64,000 nucleotides of DNA from Pegoplata infirma (lineage: Eukaryota; Arthropoda; Insecta; Diptera; Anthomyiidae), in NCBI GenBank assembly GCA_963921195.1, contig OY992537.1, positions 126,936,694 to 127,000,693 on the forward strand, read 5' to 3'. The position numbers and the translations under genes are program-made. Positions 34,636 through 46,161 of this stretch are shown in pieces. The number at the start of each line of letters is the position of its first letter. The first letter of the stretch is position 1. Below the pieces are notes generated by a model that saw only the letters and a list, made by a program, of their open reading frames with translations, did no database searches and had not been told where the DNA came from.

Positions 34636-34836
34636 GTAAGTTCAATGATGGAGAAAGAATTTGATAATATTTAATTTTAAACCATTTTTTGAAGAGGTCT
34701 CTTGAATGATCAGTTTTATAAAGATTTTTATTAATATTCTCATATACTCTCATAGTGTCTAACGATCGTTGAAGGAAAAGGGAGTTACTTAATTTAATGA
34801 TCTTAAAAAACTGAGCTCCCTTTTGAAAAAATCTTG

Positions 34837-35365
34837 CAAGGGAGGTCTTTCACAGGGTACCCACCGATTGCCCAAAAACTAGCATATGGGAAAGAGGGGA
34901 GGAAAATAAGAATTACCTATTTTTTTAGCTGCCCAATCTCACATTGTGCGTGTCAAATGAGAGGGAGAAAAACTGGATTTTTTTTGGTTTTTTGAGGATT
35001 TTTTACATTTCTTTAAAAGAAACTAAACAAACATTTCATACAGATCGAAAGGGCTTTTGAAGACCTATGTATCTGGTATATCGGTCGTGTCCAAATTCGG
35101 CTTTGTTAAGTCCATATTTTAAAAAATGTACAAATTTTGGGGTGGTTTATATGGAGAGTTCTATACGTACGACCCCCAAAGTCATATATAATAGGTAATT
35201 ATAGATCGGATTTTACCGAAAGACCACATTATTTCACGAGGTGGCAACCCTTTTTTAAAATTAAGATTGGACAGTTCAAAAAAACAGGTAGCTATTTTTT
35301 TCTCCCCTCATTCCCATATGCAAGTTTCAGCACAATCGGTGGGTGCCCTCTGAAGACCTTCTTTG
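34837..35365. mobile_element. Fold-back element of the CAAGGG family in intron 3
   Basis: Ends CAAGGGAGGTCTTTCA and TGAAGACCTTCTTTG are inverted. The arms also share GTACCCACCGATTG and its partner CAATCGGTGGGTGCC, and GGAAAGAGGGGAGG with CTCCCCTCATTCCC. It appears related to the elements at 9860 and 38476 but is more diverged. No coding capacity. Confidence 0.55.
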
Positions 35366-35442
35366 TTAGTTTATTATTAATATTTTTTCCATTTCCACTT
35401 CTTATTCTCAAAGCTGAGACTTTTTTATCAACTTCTTAGTTA

Positions 35443-35712
35443 GGGAATTCACATGGGTATCGTATTTGGTGTTGTATGTTGTATGTCCTATCTAAAAACA
35501 GGGTTGGTTAAACTTTAAATTAATAATACGACACTTACACGATATGACGATACAACATTTATACCTATGTTTTGTGTGCTATTTTCAAGTATGCTAACAA
35601 GAAGAGAATCTAAGAGAAAATTATCAAATGAGCGATAAATAATTTTTACTAACCCTGTTTTTAGATACGACATACAACATATACAACAAATACGATACCC
35701 GTGTGAATTACC
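35443..35712. mobile_element. 270-bp inverted-repeat MITE in intron 3
   Basis: Arms of about 65 bp: GGGAATTCACATGGGTATCG, TATTTGGTGTTGTATGTTG and CTAAAAACAGGGTTGGT at the left. The right end holds the complement, closing with CGATACCCGTGTGAATTACC. TA stands next to both ends, a possible duplication. Confidence 0.7.
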
Positions 35713-35837
35713 TAAGTGATCTTTTTTAAACTGTCTTTCTCTTTTAATACTCTCTAATGCTCTAAATTATCTAATTTACCACACATAACTTTTGCTCATT
35801 ATTAATCATTTTTCTTTTATTTTGTTTTTATTTCCAG

Positions 35838-35918
35838 GGTAATCTTAAACAACATATGTTAACCCACAAAATTCGTGATATGGAACAGGAAACTTTCCGA
35901 AATAGAGCAGTCAAGTAT
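35838..35918 (+). CDS. salm: spalt major, exon completing the third finger pair
   Basis: Starts after TTTCCAG and is 27 codons long: [20 protein letters not shown] then RNRAVKY. It supplies the last histidines of the third finger pair and the conserved [10 protein letters not shown] tail. Both ends are in phase 0, with GTAAGT following. If the long downstream intron were retained, translation would add 11 residues and stop at 35952-35954. Confidence 0.93.
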
Positions 35919-37889
35919 GTAAGTCTTCCAAACAATTTTCAAATCTTATAATCCTTAAGCTAGTATTTACCCCTTTTTAACAAAAAAATTATTTAAAACT
36001 CCTGAAATTGTACCTTCTGCCACTCAAAAAACATCTCCGACTTTTGGTTTTTACATCTAAATGTAATGGTCAGGCTGTGCCAAGTCCCAAATGAAAAAAC
36101 AAAACTGAAAACAATTTTGACATGGGCGTTTTGGAAGCGGGGATACTTTCCTCCTCGGGATAAACGTTAATAAACTCATTTGTTATGATTTTGCAGTTAG
36201 GTATTGTATGGATTATGTTTTTATATCCACGCCCACAAAAAATGGCAGGTCCAAGCGTAGGACTTTGAAATCCTTCTGATGTAAACATTTTTCATTTGTT
36301 TACCAAAAGTTCAAAATACCTTTAAGAAATTATGTTTTTCAGTGGTTTGTTTTGTTCAAACTTCACCAGTTTTTGACCATAAGACATATTCGTGTCAAAG
36401 TTAAGGAGTCTAGTTCTTTTTGTTTGGACTTTATAGTGCATTCCTCAGAAGGACGGACAGACTTTGCTAGAAGTTCTTAGAATCGATCAAGAATCAAAAA
36501 AATATACGCTTCCAGAGATCATAGACCGATATAGACAATGCGTTACTCACGGAATCCCATACAATTTTTTTATTTTTTTCCTATACTAAAATGGCGCCCA
36601 ACTGAGGGCCAGTTCAAAAATAAAACAATGTAATTGTTTTAAACTTCAGAAAGAATTTTGATTTCCAAACACCATATAACTCTTGTAATTTAAAAAATTA
36701 ATAGAATTTGCTTTGACAGCAAATTGCGGACTTAAGTTCATTTGTTAGAAAATATTTGCTCCGACATTGCTTTGATTTTTCTCTTACTTAGTTATCCAGG
36801 GAAGGTATTAGAGAGAAAGCTTTCTAGATTATATCTCAGCGAAGTATTAAGGGAGTAGTAATAAAAGAACAATGCAAAAAAAATTGTTACCTTCTGCAAA
36901 TGAGTTTAACAGTTATCTCATGTTCTCACATAAAAAATAATAAGAACTGTCTGTAAAAGACCGTAACTATTTCCCATTTAACCAAAGCAATCAGCGATAC
37001 GGTAAGGTTTTTAATGTATAAAGGCATCCAAACGAGACTTTCCGTAAAGAAACCTATAACGTCAGCAAATGAGCATAACTAATCTCTTAAATTCTCATGT
37101 TAGAGAAACCATCACTTTCTTACACTGAAAGAATTTTCTTTGTTATAGTTATGAAAATCTTCATTTGGATAACTCAGTCGTAAAGCTGAGTTATGCACCC
37201 GTACCCTAACGTTACGAGATTTTTATACCTTTTATTTTGTGGTAGAGGGTTTATATAATTACGCTATATTGTTTGCTACTTGTCGAAATATCGGTCTGGA
37301 ACCCCACACAGATCTGTGATCGATTCTAAGACATGCTAGCGATGTCCGTCCGTGTGTTGACTGTTACTTAACATATTAACTTGTTGTTGCGTCGAAAAGT
37401 TTGCATTTAAGCGATATGTAAGGACACCTCGCAAATTTTGGAACATTCCACATAACCTACAAAAATACAAAATTTGTTTATTTTAAAAATTGTTAGCCAA
37501 ATTTGTTCACTATTTTTCTGCCATTTTTTATTTAAATAAAGTTTTTTGTAATAATCTTTTTATGCCCTCCAACTACAGAATTGGGGTTTACTCATTTTGT
37601 CATTCAGTGTGTAACGCATCGAAATATCAGTCGGGGACCCCATAAAGCATGCGCGGGTACAAGGGTGGGGGAAGGGGAAATCCCTCCCCAGACCAAATTT
37701 AAAAAAGAAAAAATGGAAAAGAAAGAAGAAAGAATAAAAAAGGAAGAAAACGGAAAAAAATAAAAAGAAAAGAAAAGAATAAAGAATAAAACTTTTTAAA
37801 AAATTTTGAAAACCGAAAATTTTTCATAGAAAAAATCTGAACATTTTTAAAGGAAAAATATAAACGTTTTTATAGGGAAAATCTGAAAA

Positions 37890-39215
37890 TTTTTAAAGGA
37901 AAAAAATGTGACTTAATCTGAAAATTTTTTGTGAAAACTTTGTCAATTTAGAAGTTCTTATTATAAAGAGAAATTTTCTGAGGGGAAAATTGTTTGATCG
38001 TGACATTTTTGGCATATAAAAAATTAATTAGATTTTTTTGAGACTTTTTCTATAGAAAAAATATCACAGAATTTAATAAGACTCTTTCTAAGGAAAAATG
38101 TCTCAGAATTTGAGCCTTATAATATAAAGGAAAAATGAGTCGCAATCTGAAACTTTTTCTATAGGAAAAATTAAAAAATGTCTCACAATCTGCGACTTTT
38201 TCTATAGGGAGAATGTGTCAGAATCTGAGACTTCTTCTATAGGAAAAATGTCTCAGAATCTGAGACTTTTTCTATAGGCAAAATGTCTCAGAATCTGAGA
38301 CTATTTCTATAGGAAAAATGTGTCAGAATCTGAGACTATTTCTATAGGAAAAAAGTCTAAGAATATGAGACATTTTTTATAGGAAAATATTCTTAAATGC
38401 TTTAGAGTATGATACTTTTTCTGTGGAAAAAAGTCCTTAAAGTCCGAAAATTTTTCTATAGGAAAAAAAGTCTTACAAGGGAAGTATTTCAATCCTTATG
38501 AACCGATTTGCCTGAAGCTTAAATTATATATAAATGAGACGATTTTAAGGTTGGGGTGTCTCGGCTTATCGGCCATATCAGTGTTTCAAAATTTCGTTGT
38601 CCCCTTAAGAAACAATGTGGACCTCCGGGAAAATTTCGATAACTCCCGAACTAACAGGAATATCCTCTAGAGCAAAAATACGTGTCGACTTAAATTTAAT
38701 AAAGATTATTTCGTATTCATATGAGCATCGTAGGTATATGCCCTCTTATAAATACACATTTTCATGAAAAACGTATTTAAGGAAGCCAAACTTTTACAAT
38801 GTTATGCCACCGTTAGATAGGCATTAAAAACCATTTCTTCTCATATGTAAACATCATATAGTTTCTTCGAAAGAAATGGCTGAAAATCCAAAAAAAGATT
38901 TTTCGTCATTTTTTGACCCATGTTTTGAACCCCTAAATCCCCGATATGGCCGATAAGCCGAGACACCCCAACCTCTCTTTTATATTTCGTTACGTTTCAT
39001 GCAAATCGGTTCATAAGGGTTAAGATACTTCCCTTGTTAGTTAAGAAAAAATCTCGGATTCTGAGATATTTTTCCTATAGAAAAAGCATTTCTTAACGAA
39101 AAATGTCTCAGAATCTGATATTTTCTAGGCATGAAGAATTTCTTCTATAAAAAAAAATCGCTGATTTAGACATTTTCCCAAGGCAAATGTGTTAGAATCT
39201 GAGACTTTCGTCTAC
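37890..39215 (+). repeat. Minisatellite of about 40 bp, split by a nested element
   Basis: Repeats of CTCAGAATCTGAGACTTTTT followed by CTATAGGAAAAATGT run from about 37890 to 38475 and continue at about 39045-39215 after the nested element. Each unit contains the palindrome CTCAGAATCTGAG, so transcripts could form serial small hairpins. Confidence 0.75.
38476..39036. mobile_element. CAAGGGAAG fold-back element with TTA duplication
   Basis: Ends CAAGGGAAGTATTTCAATCC and AAGATACTTCCCTTG, with TTA on both sides (38473-38475, 39037-39039). The arms continue for about 110 bp through AACCGATTTGCCTGAAGC and GGGGTGTCTCGGCTTATCGG with mirrored complements. It sits inside the minisatellite. The TTA site suggests PIF/Harbinger mobilisation. 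Confidence 0.75.
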
Positions 39216-39846
39216 ATAAAAAATGTAAAAATTTATTTTAAAACAAATTAAACAAAATTGATCTTACCGAAATATGATCATGAAAAACAAAGTTCCTTTT
39301 AAGAAAAGCTCTGATCTGGCAATCATTCGAAGTAAAAAAATCACCCCCCCCAAACTCAAAAGCTGTACCCGCCACTACCATAAAGTATATATATTATTTA
39401 TCAGTGATCGATTCTAAAACATGCTAGCGATGTCCGTGTGTCTGTCTGTCCGTCAGTCTGTAACACGATACAGTCCAAAATAAAAGAGCTAGACTCCTCA
39501 AGTTTGCCACGAATATGGCAGGTTAAGTTCGGAAATGTGGAAAATTGCACCTGGGGGAAAATCTTCCCCCTTGAAGAACTAAACCAACCTCTTAAATACA
39601 CCATTTTTTTTACACCAACCTCTTAAATTCACCATAATTTAAATAATAACAAAAATATAATACTTTGGTGCACAAATCAGAATAAAATTAACTTGTAAAC
39701 ATATATTTCGATGGCCAAGGAGTCCCCCAACTTGCCGCCCCTCCCTCTCCTAAAAAACGCTTTGTAAAAAAATGTTTTTTTAATATTTTTACATATTGGA
39801 GAGTATTAAAGATTCGGCACATCCGAATTTGACACTCTCACTTACT

Positions 39847-40724
39847 TACATTGTGGAGGGTATCCATACATTTGGAATGTCCAAATTTAACTTTTGGCTA
39901 CACTACGCTTAGGTTACGCGTATATAACTCAAAACTGTACTCAGAGTTAAATCGTTGACCTCGATTATTCTTCATAAAATTCTTTCGCCTTTAACTGGCC
40001 GATATCTCTTTCAATTTAGTTTTCTCTCTTATTGTATTCATTAGTGGAGCCCCCGAAGGCTAGTTAGTAGCGTGAGTTCAATTCCCACCAGAACACTTGT
40101 TTTTTTCGCTACAACGAGACGACGGTCATTGCTACCAGTTTTCGGTTAGATTAAAATTATTAAAAATGAGTTGTAAATAAATAGAAAGAATAAATAAAAT
40201 AATTGATCATGTGTTCAAAACTATTATTATTATATTAGTTTGTTTTTTGTTGTTGAGTTTTTGTTAGAATTTTTTTTAATTCTCTTTTAAAGTTGCTATA
40301 CAATGACTTTTTAGCAGACTTTATTATTGGTATGGACCTATGTGAGGAGCTCAAAACTTTGAGCTCCACCACCCCTAACCTAACCGGTTTGAATTTCGCT
40401 GCAATCGGTTCAGTACTGATTGGCCGAATTAAAAAATAAGCCCTTGTTCACCGTTGCGTATGATTGTTATTAAAAGGCAATTAAAAAATTAAGTATACGC
40501 CTCTTATACAGTTTTCAAGTAATTAAAATTATAATAATTGTTCACCAACTTTAAATTCGTGTAAAAAAATCTTGCACTAAACTAAAAAAAAACGTTAAGG
40601 GGTTTGTTATGGAAATGTCAACTTTCATTTGCTCTTGGTTTAATTTTGGCTGTTGTACTGTGTACAAACAAAACAAAAACAAAACCCTCCAACCCTAAAA
40701 AAGGTCCCTAAAAATATTTTTTAA
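39847..40724. other. Intronic DNA with a weak tRNA-like motif
   Basis: GGCTAGTTAGTAGCGTGAGT followed by TCAATTCCCACC (about 40058-40091) resembles a degenerate tRNA-derived sequence with a T run after it. I see no gene in the rest. Confidence 0.3.
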
Positions 40725-40860
40725 TATGTTGGAGGGTATAAAAGAATCGGCACGACCAAAATTAAAACTCTCACTTATTCTCTCTGTTTTTCTCTTTTAA
40801 CTTTTGTGATAGTTTTTTCAACTTAACTAATTTTTCTCTCTTCTTTTTTTTTCTTTTTAG

Positions 40861-40884
40861 ATGAGTGGTGGCAAAGAAGATTGA
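40861..40884 (+). CDS. salm: spalt major, terminal coding exon
   Basis: Follows a polypyrimidine tract and TTTTTAG. It encodes MSGGKED and a TGA stop. Phase 0 fits the preceding exon, so the protein would end AVKYMSGGKED. A short final exon starting with MS after AVKY is what I expect from the Drosophila gene. Seven codons alone are weak evidence, so the call rests on phase, splice signal and that expectation. Confidence 0.7.
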   Translation: MSGGKED

Positions 40885-43660
40885 AGATCATATAACCACA
40901 CATTCTCTGCTCTAGAGTTTTTAACACATCCTGCCTGAATACCATAATGATGTAAAGGGTAAAATAAAACTTTTTTTTACAAAAAAAAAATCAAAAACAA
41001 AAGTTATTTAAAAAAAAATTAACAAATTATTTTGCTAAAAAAGAGAATGTTTAAAGAGAGAACACAAGTACTTAATTTTACAATTAAATTTCTTAAAAGC
41101 TCTCTCAGTTTGTCTCTCCACAAACACTCACACACAAAAAACACAACACAATTAAATCACTCGCATATAAATGATCTCACTCATACTTAGGAAGTAAAGA
41201 AAAAAAACAAAACAAACAAAACTTACACACACTCTCAAATACTACCCGCTGATGATGATAATGATGATGACTTTTTGTGAATTGTTAATAAGATTGTTAA
41301 CAAAACAATATGTGGCTAACAGAGTTGTAAAGTAATGCATTGTTTAGTTTTTGATAAACAAATAAAATGCATCTAAATTTTTTTTGGTGGTAGCGTTACA
41401 AAATTTTGTTGTTTCCAATATATTTGTATGTGATAATCAAATATTTGGTGTTTTCAACTAGAAAATAGTTATATCAAATGAATTCAGTTCTCACTAATGA
41501 TATTCAATTATGACAACCTATTGGAAAATATATCAGCCATCATTTTTTTTCATCAAAAATATTGATTAAATGAAGGAATATGAATTAGGCCAAATGAATA
41601 CAAATCATAAGGAATTTGTTAGAAGTTTTAAAGAATTAATTCTTAATTTTTCTATTAATTCGGAAAACAAAATTTAATTAATTCTAACAAATTCAGTTGT
41701 CACTAACGATTTTTAATTATGACGACCTGTCAACTATCAATTTTTACATTAAAATTATTGATTAAATAAAGGACTCTGAATTATATCAGTTGAATACAAA
41801 TCACGTGGAATTTATCAGAACTTTTAAAGAGTTAATTCTTTTTTTTTTTGAAAAATTCGGGAAACAAAATGTATTAAAATCGGTTTATAAGAAACTTTGC
41901 ATAATTTTTCTGGAATTCATTATTTAAAGCTCTGATAGTCTGGTGGGTTGGTTGCGGGGTAATGTTTGTTTTCTTTTTTTTTATAATTTCTATACACTAT
42001 ATTACCACTACTGCTAAAAGCCTACACCTTAATGAAGATGAATGTATAAAATATTAAATGATGTATAGCATAATAAAAACATTTATAAGATGAATGAAAT
42101 AAATAAAAAAAAAGAAAAATCATAAAAAATTTAAATTTTAAATAATTTAAACAAAAAAAAAAAAATGATTAAAACATTTAAACAAATTGTTTTTAACCAT
42201 AAAAATATAATTTGTAAAAAAGAAATCATTATTATTTTTTTTATGGTTAAAACAATCAACACAGTAAAGAAACTAATTTTATTGAAACAAATCCAAAGAT
42301 TTATTTAGAAAAATACAAATTTTCAAAATATAAAAAAAAGCTAAATATTTTTCGTTAAAATCAACAAAAAAAAATACATCAAAGAAAAAAAAATTAATAA
42401 CGAAAAAATATACGCTTTAAACATATAAAAAAAGAGACTGATTTCGTTTCATAAAAAAAAAATATTAAAAAAATAATAATAATACAAAGGATTTGCGGCT
42501 GAAATAAACAAAAACAAAAAACAAACAAATCATAAAGAAAATCAAAATTCGAATTTATACAAACAAAAAATCTCTTTAAAAAAAAAAACATAAAAATAAT
42601 TCATAGTCATAAATAAAAATTAAAAGAAAAAAATGTATTATATTAACAAAAATATCAATAATTGTGCAATAAATATATAAATCTTAAACAAAAAAAATTG
42701 TCAAAACAAAAATATTTATAATTTTTGTATAAATAAAAAATTACAAAACTTTTATTCCTTGTTTTTCAAAATTTGTATATATTTTTATTAATTCTAAAAA
42801 AAACGACGTTTATTTTTTTATTTTAAAAACCACAAAAAAAAATTTAAATTAAAAAAAAAAAAACAAAAAGTTTAAAATACAAAAAAATTTTTATAAAAAA
42901 TTGTGATACTATTTCATACTTTATTTCATTTTTTATTTCTTCCGGCTTTTGTACATAATAATAAAAATTTGTTTATATATTTTTTTTTTATTTTATTTTA
43001 TACATATTTTTCAAACTAAATTGCTTTAATTAATTTTATCAGCCAATTTGTTTATTTTTTAATTATTTTTTTTTTAGTTTTAATTGAAATTGTTGTTTTT
43101 AAGTCTCTTGTCTATATAATCATAATCATTTAGTTTTTAAGTCTTTATTGTAATTGGTATATAAAATTTTTTTTAGTAATATAATTAATAATATTAAGTA
43201 TAACATAAAAAAAAACAAATCTATATCATTTGTATTAAAATATAAGTGTATATTTAGTAAGTTATAAAAAAAAGTAATTTATATTATTATTGAAGAGCGT
43301 AAAAAATATTAATTTAGGAAAAAAAATACAAAAAAACAAGAAAAAAAAATTGAAGAAATATAAAAAATTTGTGAAAAAAATAATTGAGATTAATGCGTTT
43401 TATTTATTTAACCCTAAAATGGTAATGTTGGTCTTTAAGTCCCTTTTATGATTGGAGTATATTCCAAACTCTGGCTTTAGAAGATTTTCTATAAGTAGCA
43501 TGCCCGGAATTTGCTAAAGGTTATGTATATTAAATACCTTATAATAAAAGGGATCAGGATTTGAATGTCCCTTTAGGAAATTCTTTGCAACGAAATCCTT
43601 ATTTTATATAATTTGGGCCGTTTGAGTCCTTCACAAAAATTGTTTAGAATGATTTAAACA
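40885..43660 (+). other. Probable salm 3' UTR and A/T-rich downstream DNA
   Basis: Several AATAAA signals occur (for example near 41358 and 42070-42110), so the transcript end cannot be fixed. From about 42100 to 43400 the DNA is dominated by A and T tracts. A direct repeat is annotated separately. No other gene seen. Confidence 0.5.
41476..41880 (+). repeat. Two tandem copies of an approximately 215-bp unit
   Basis: Unit 1 (about 41476-41690) and unit 2 (about 41693-41880) share AATTCAGTTCTCACTAA/AATTCAGTTGTCACTAA, CAATTATGACAACCT, GAATACAAATCA and TTTTAAAGAATTAATTCTT. Divergence is moderate. Confidence 0.7.
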
Positions 43661-43696
43661 AAAACTAGTAAAAAAGTTAAATTCGACTTGGCCGAA

Positions 43697-44462
43697 CACT
43701 CAAAAAAATAAACTGGTAAAACGCCTGGTAAAATGCCTTGTAATCCCGTTCTACCAATTTTTAACAATTTTTCTTGTTTTTTAACAAAAAATCTTGTACT
43801 TTGCTCAAACGAGAACTACAGTTTTATTGGTAATTTTACAAGTTTATTTTCGTAATTGTATTCTACCATTTTGAAAGGTTATTTTACAAAAAAAAACTGT
43901 AATTTTACAACAAAGTTTTTATTACGAGGATTCTAGTTGAATTACAAAAAAAACTTTATTTTACAAAAATTACGTTATACGACGATTTTTGTTGTTTAAC
44001 AAAAAAAACTTTTTTTTTTGTATTTTTTTTTTTTTATTGAAAAATATTTTAAAAAAAAGTTGACAAAATTTTGAAAAATTTATTACGAGGATTAATTTAA
44101 GGAAGAGTAGTTAATTTACAAAAAAACAGTCATTTTACAAAAAATGATTTTATTACGAGGATTTATGTTGTTAACAAAAAATTTTTTTTTTTTGTAAATT
44201 TACCATTTTGGTTTGTAAATTTACCATTTTTTTAAACATATTTACCATTTTTTCTTGTAAGTTTACCATTTTTTTTTTGTGTTTTTCCGGTTTTAAAACA
44301 ATATTTTTACCAATAAAATTGGTTATTTTACCAATTTTTGGTGCATTCAAAATTACGAGGAAATCCTCGTAATTTTACGAGAATTTTACCTACGTCATAT
44401 TTTACGAGAATAGCCTCGTAAAATCACGAGATTTATTGGTAACTTTACAAGTTTTTTTTTTT
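43697..44462. mobile_element. CACTCAAAA-terminus MITE with TTTTACAAAAA words
   Basis: Left end CACTCAAAAAAATAAACTGG; the right terminus is partly lost in a T run. The interior repeats GTAATTTTAC-type words and ATTACGAGGA. It lies inside mini-me copy l. Confidence 0.5.
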
Positions 44463-44550
44463 GCCCTCTACAATGCCCTTTTTAAGTAAATTTTCTAAAG
44501 ACATATTCTCACCTGCAGTGAAATCTCGTTTGTACGAAATTTCGATCATA

Positions 44551-46161
44551 TGGTTCTTCAAGATTGAGAAAAATGTTGTCCAAACAGGAAAATTCACTTG
44601 GTAATCTACGGGCCTCTAATGGCACCTGGACCGAAAATACAACGGATACGCTCAGTACATTGTTTCGGACACATTTTCCAGGGTGTGAGCTAGGACAAAG
44701 GCACGTTTCAATTTCTGTAGCTCATGGGAAAGTATCATATCCGGAGGCTACAGACATTATAGATTTGGAGACTGTCACGTGGGCAGTCGGTACCTTCGGA
44801 CCTTACAAGTCACCAGGCATTGATGGAATCTATCCAAAAATGCTGCAGGAGGCATGTTATTGGGGAAGACCTTGTACAAGTGTACAGAACTTGTCTAAGG
44901 TACACGTATGCTCCCATTTCGTGGCGAAAGGTTAAGGTAGTTTTTATACCGAAAGCGGGTAGGATTCAGCACTTCGGTGCAAAGGACTACAGACCTATAA
45001 GCCGTTCCTCTTTTTTGCTAAAGGCCTTAGAGCGGATCTTGGACGAATTCATAAGGAAGAAAATTCTTCCAGCTGGAATTTCGTCTAGTCAACATGCTTA
45101 CCTTAAGGGTAAATCTGTGGACTAGGCTCTACATTCACTGGTTCATCAAATTGAAAAAACGCTTTCTGTTGGTGAATACACCCTGGGCGCCTTCTTGGAC
45201 ATTGAGGGTGCTTTTAACAATGTAGAATCGAGTGCAATTAGGACCGCTTTGCAGAAAACTGGCATTGATAATCCAATGGTCGATTGGTTTATGGAAATGC
45301 TGACAAATAGACACATATCCTCGGAAATGGGCAGCACGAAGTTACATGCTGTGGCAACTAGGGGCACACCTCAGGGGGGTGTCATTTCTCCTTTGCTGTG
45401 GCTACTGGTTGTGAATGAGATTCTCGATTCGCTGAATGCAAGGGGTGTAACTGTGGTTGCTTACGCAGACGATCTAGTCGTTTTATCATCAGGCAAATAC
45501 CTGGACACAATATCGGATATCTTAGACGATTCTTTGAGAATTTTGTCATCCTGGGCTAGGAGTTGTGGTTTGAATGTGAATGCAACGAAAACGGAGTTAG
45601 TTCTTTTTACAAGAAAACGAAAAATAGAAAATTTTTATACTCCGAAAATCGATGGTACAGCGCTGGTTTTATCACCTTCAGCAAAATTCTTGGGGGTTAG
45701 ACTGGACTCTAAGCTAAATTGGAATGAAAATCTTAAGGAAAGAACAAATAAAGCGTACGCGGCTCTTTAGTCATGCCGAAAACTTATAGTTGGGAAATGG
45801 GGTGTGAAACCAAAACTTTTTCATTGGTTGTACACTGCGGTAGTTCGACCTGTAGCCACTTATGGTTGTCATGTTTGGTGGCCAGTGGTTCAAATAGGGG
45901 TACATGCGAACAGATGTACCAAAGTTAATAGAGCTGCTTTATTGAGTTTAACAGGTGCAATGGGTTCAACCTCTACAGCATCCCTAGAGAAGCTTTTAGG
46001 TATTACGCCTTTGGACCTTCATGTTATGGAGACGGCGGCCATAACACTCACTAGATTGCATCAACTTGGGTGTTTACGAAATCGAACGGTTTGGCATACT
46101 GAGATTCTGGGTGGTCTGGCTACAAACCTTAACACGGACTATAAGACTCCGGCGAACATAG
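44551..46161 (+). pseudogene. RNase-H-bearing LINE, 5' part: reverse transcriptase
   Basis: The start is 5'-truncated; an ATCAT string at about 44546 recurs after the 3' end at 58440 and may be the target duplication. The frame shows YKSPGIDGIYPKMLQ, KDYRPISRSSFLLKALERIL, HAYLKGKSVD, GTPQGGVISPLLWLL and the active-site box AYADDLVVLS, followed by a thumb/connection region with HVWWPVV. Damage: a frameshift near 44860 and stops at 45123-45125 and 45768-45770. Translation then continues in the same frame into 57392 once the LTR element is left out (TPANI then VKGKID). RT plus RNase H points to the I/LOA/R1 group; the exact clade is open. Confidence 0.85.

Larger units (their letters stand above)
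37648..39377. mobile_element. Non-autonomous hAT element with an internal minisatellite
   Basis: A perfect 8-bp duplication CCATAAAG (37640-37647, 39378-39385) flanks ends that share GCGGGTACA. The right end reads outward as TAGTGGCGGGTACA, a common hAT style. The interior is largely a degenerate minisatellite and a nested fold-back element at 38476-39036. No transposase. Confidence 0.8.
37562..39846 (+). mobile_element. mini-me subfamily B element (copy i), interrupted by a hAT element
   Basis: Head GCCCTCCAACTACAGAATTG, then GTAACGCATCGAAATATC and GGGGACCCCATAAAG, where a 1730-bp hAT element is inserted. It resumes at 39381 with TATATATATTATTTATC, GATGTCCGTG, a TCTGTCTGTCCGTCAGTC microsatellite and AACTAAACCAACCTCTT. 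The end is GATTCGGCACATCCGAATTT near 39830. Confidence 0.7.
35919..40860 (+). other. salm last intron (4942 bp) filled with mobile elements
   Basis: Runs from GTAAGT to TTCTTTTTAG. It contains a decayed mini-me-like piece in minus orientation at about 36440-36560, another at about 37245-37560, the interrupted mini-me subfamily B element at 37562-39846, and an isolated 3' end of that subfamily at about 40725-40785. From about 36570 to 37240 I see no recognisable unit. Confidence 0.75.

Noticed and set aside
36590..36615. TGGCGCCCAACTGAGGGCC as a primer binding site of an LTR element
   Set aside because: Similar to the tRNA-Lys site at 48498 only in its first 11 bases; no LTR or pol remnant nearby.
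37890..38475. Regularly spaced palindromic repeats considered as a CRISPR array
   Set aside because: Repeats are degenerate and contiguous, with no unique spacers, and the genome is eukaryotic.
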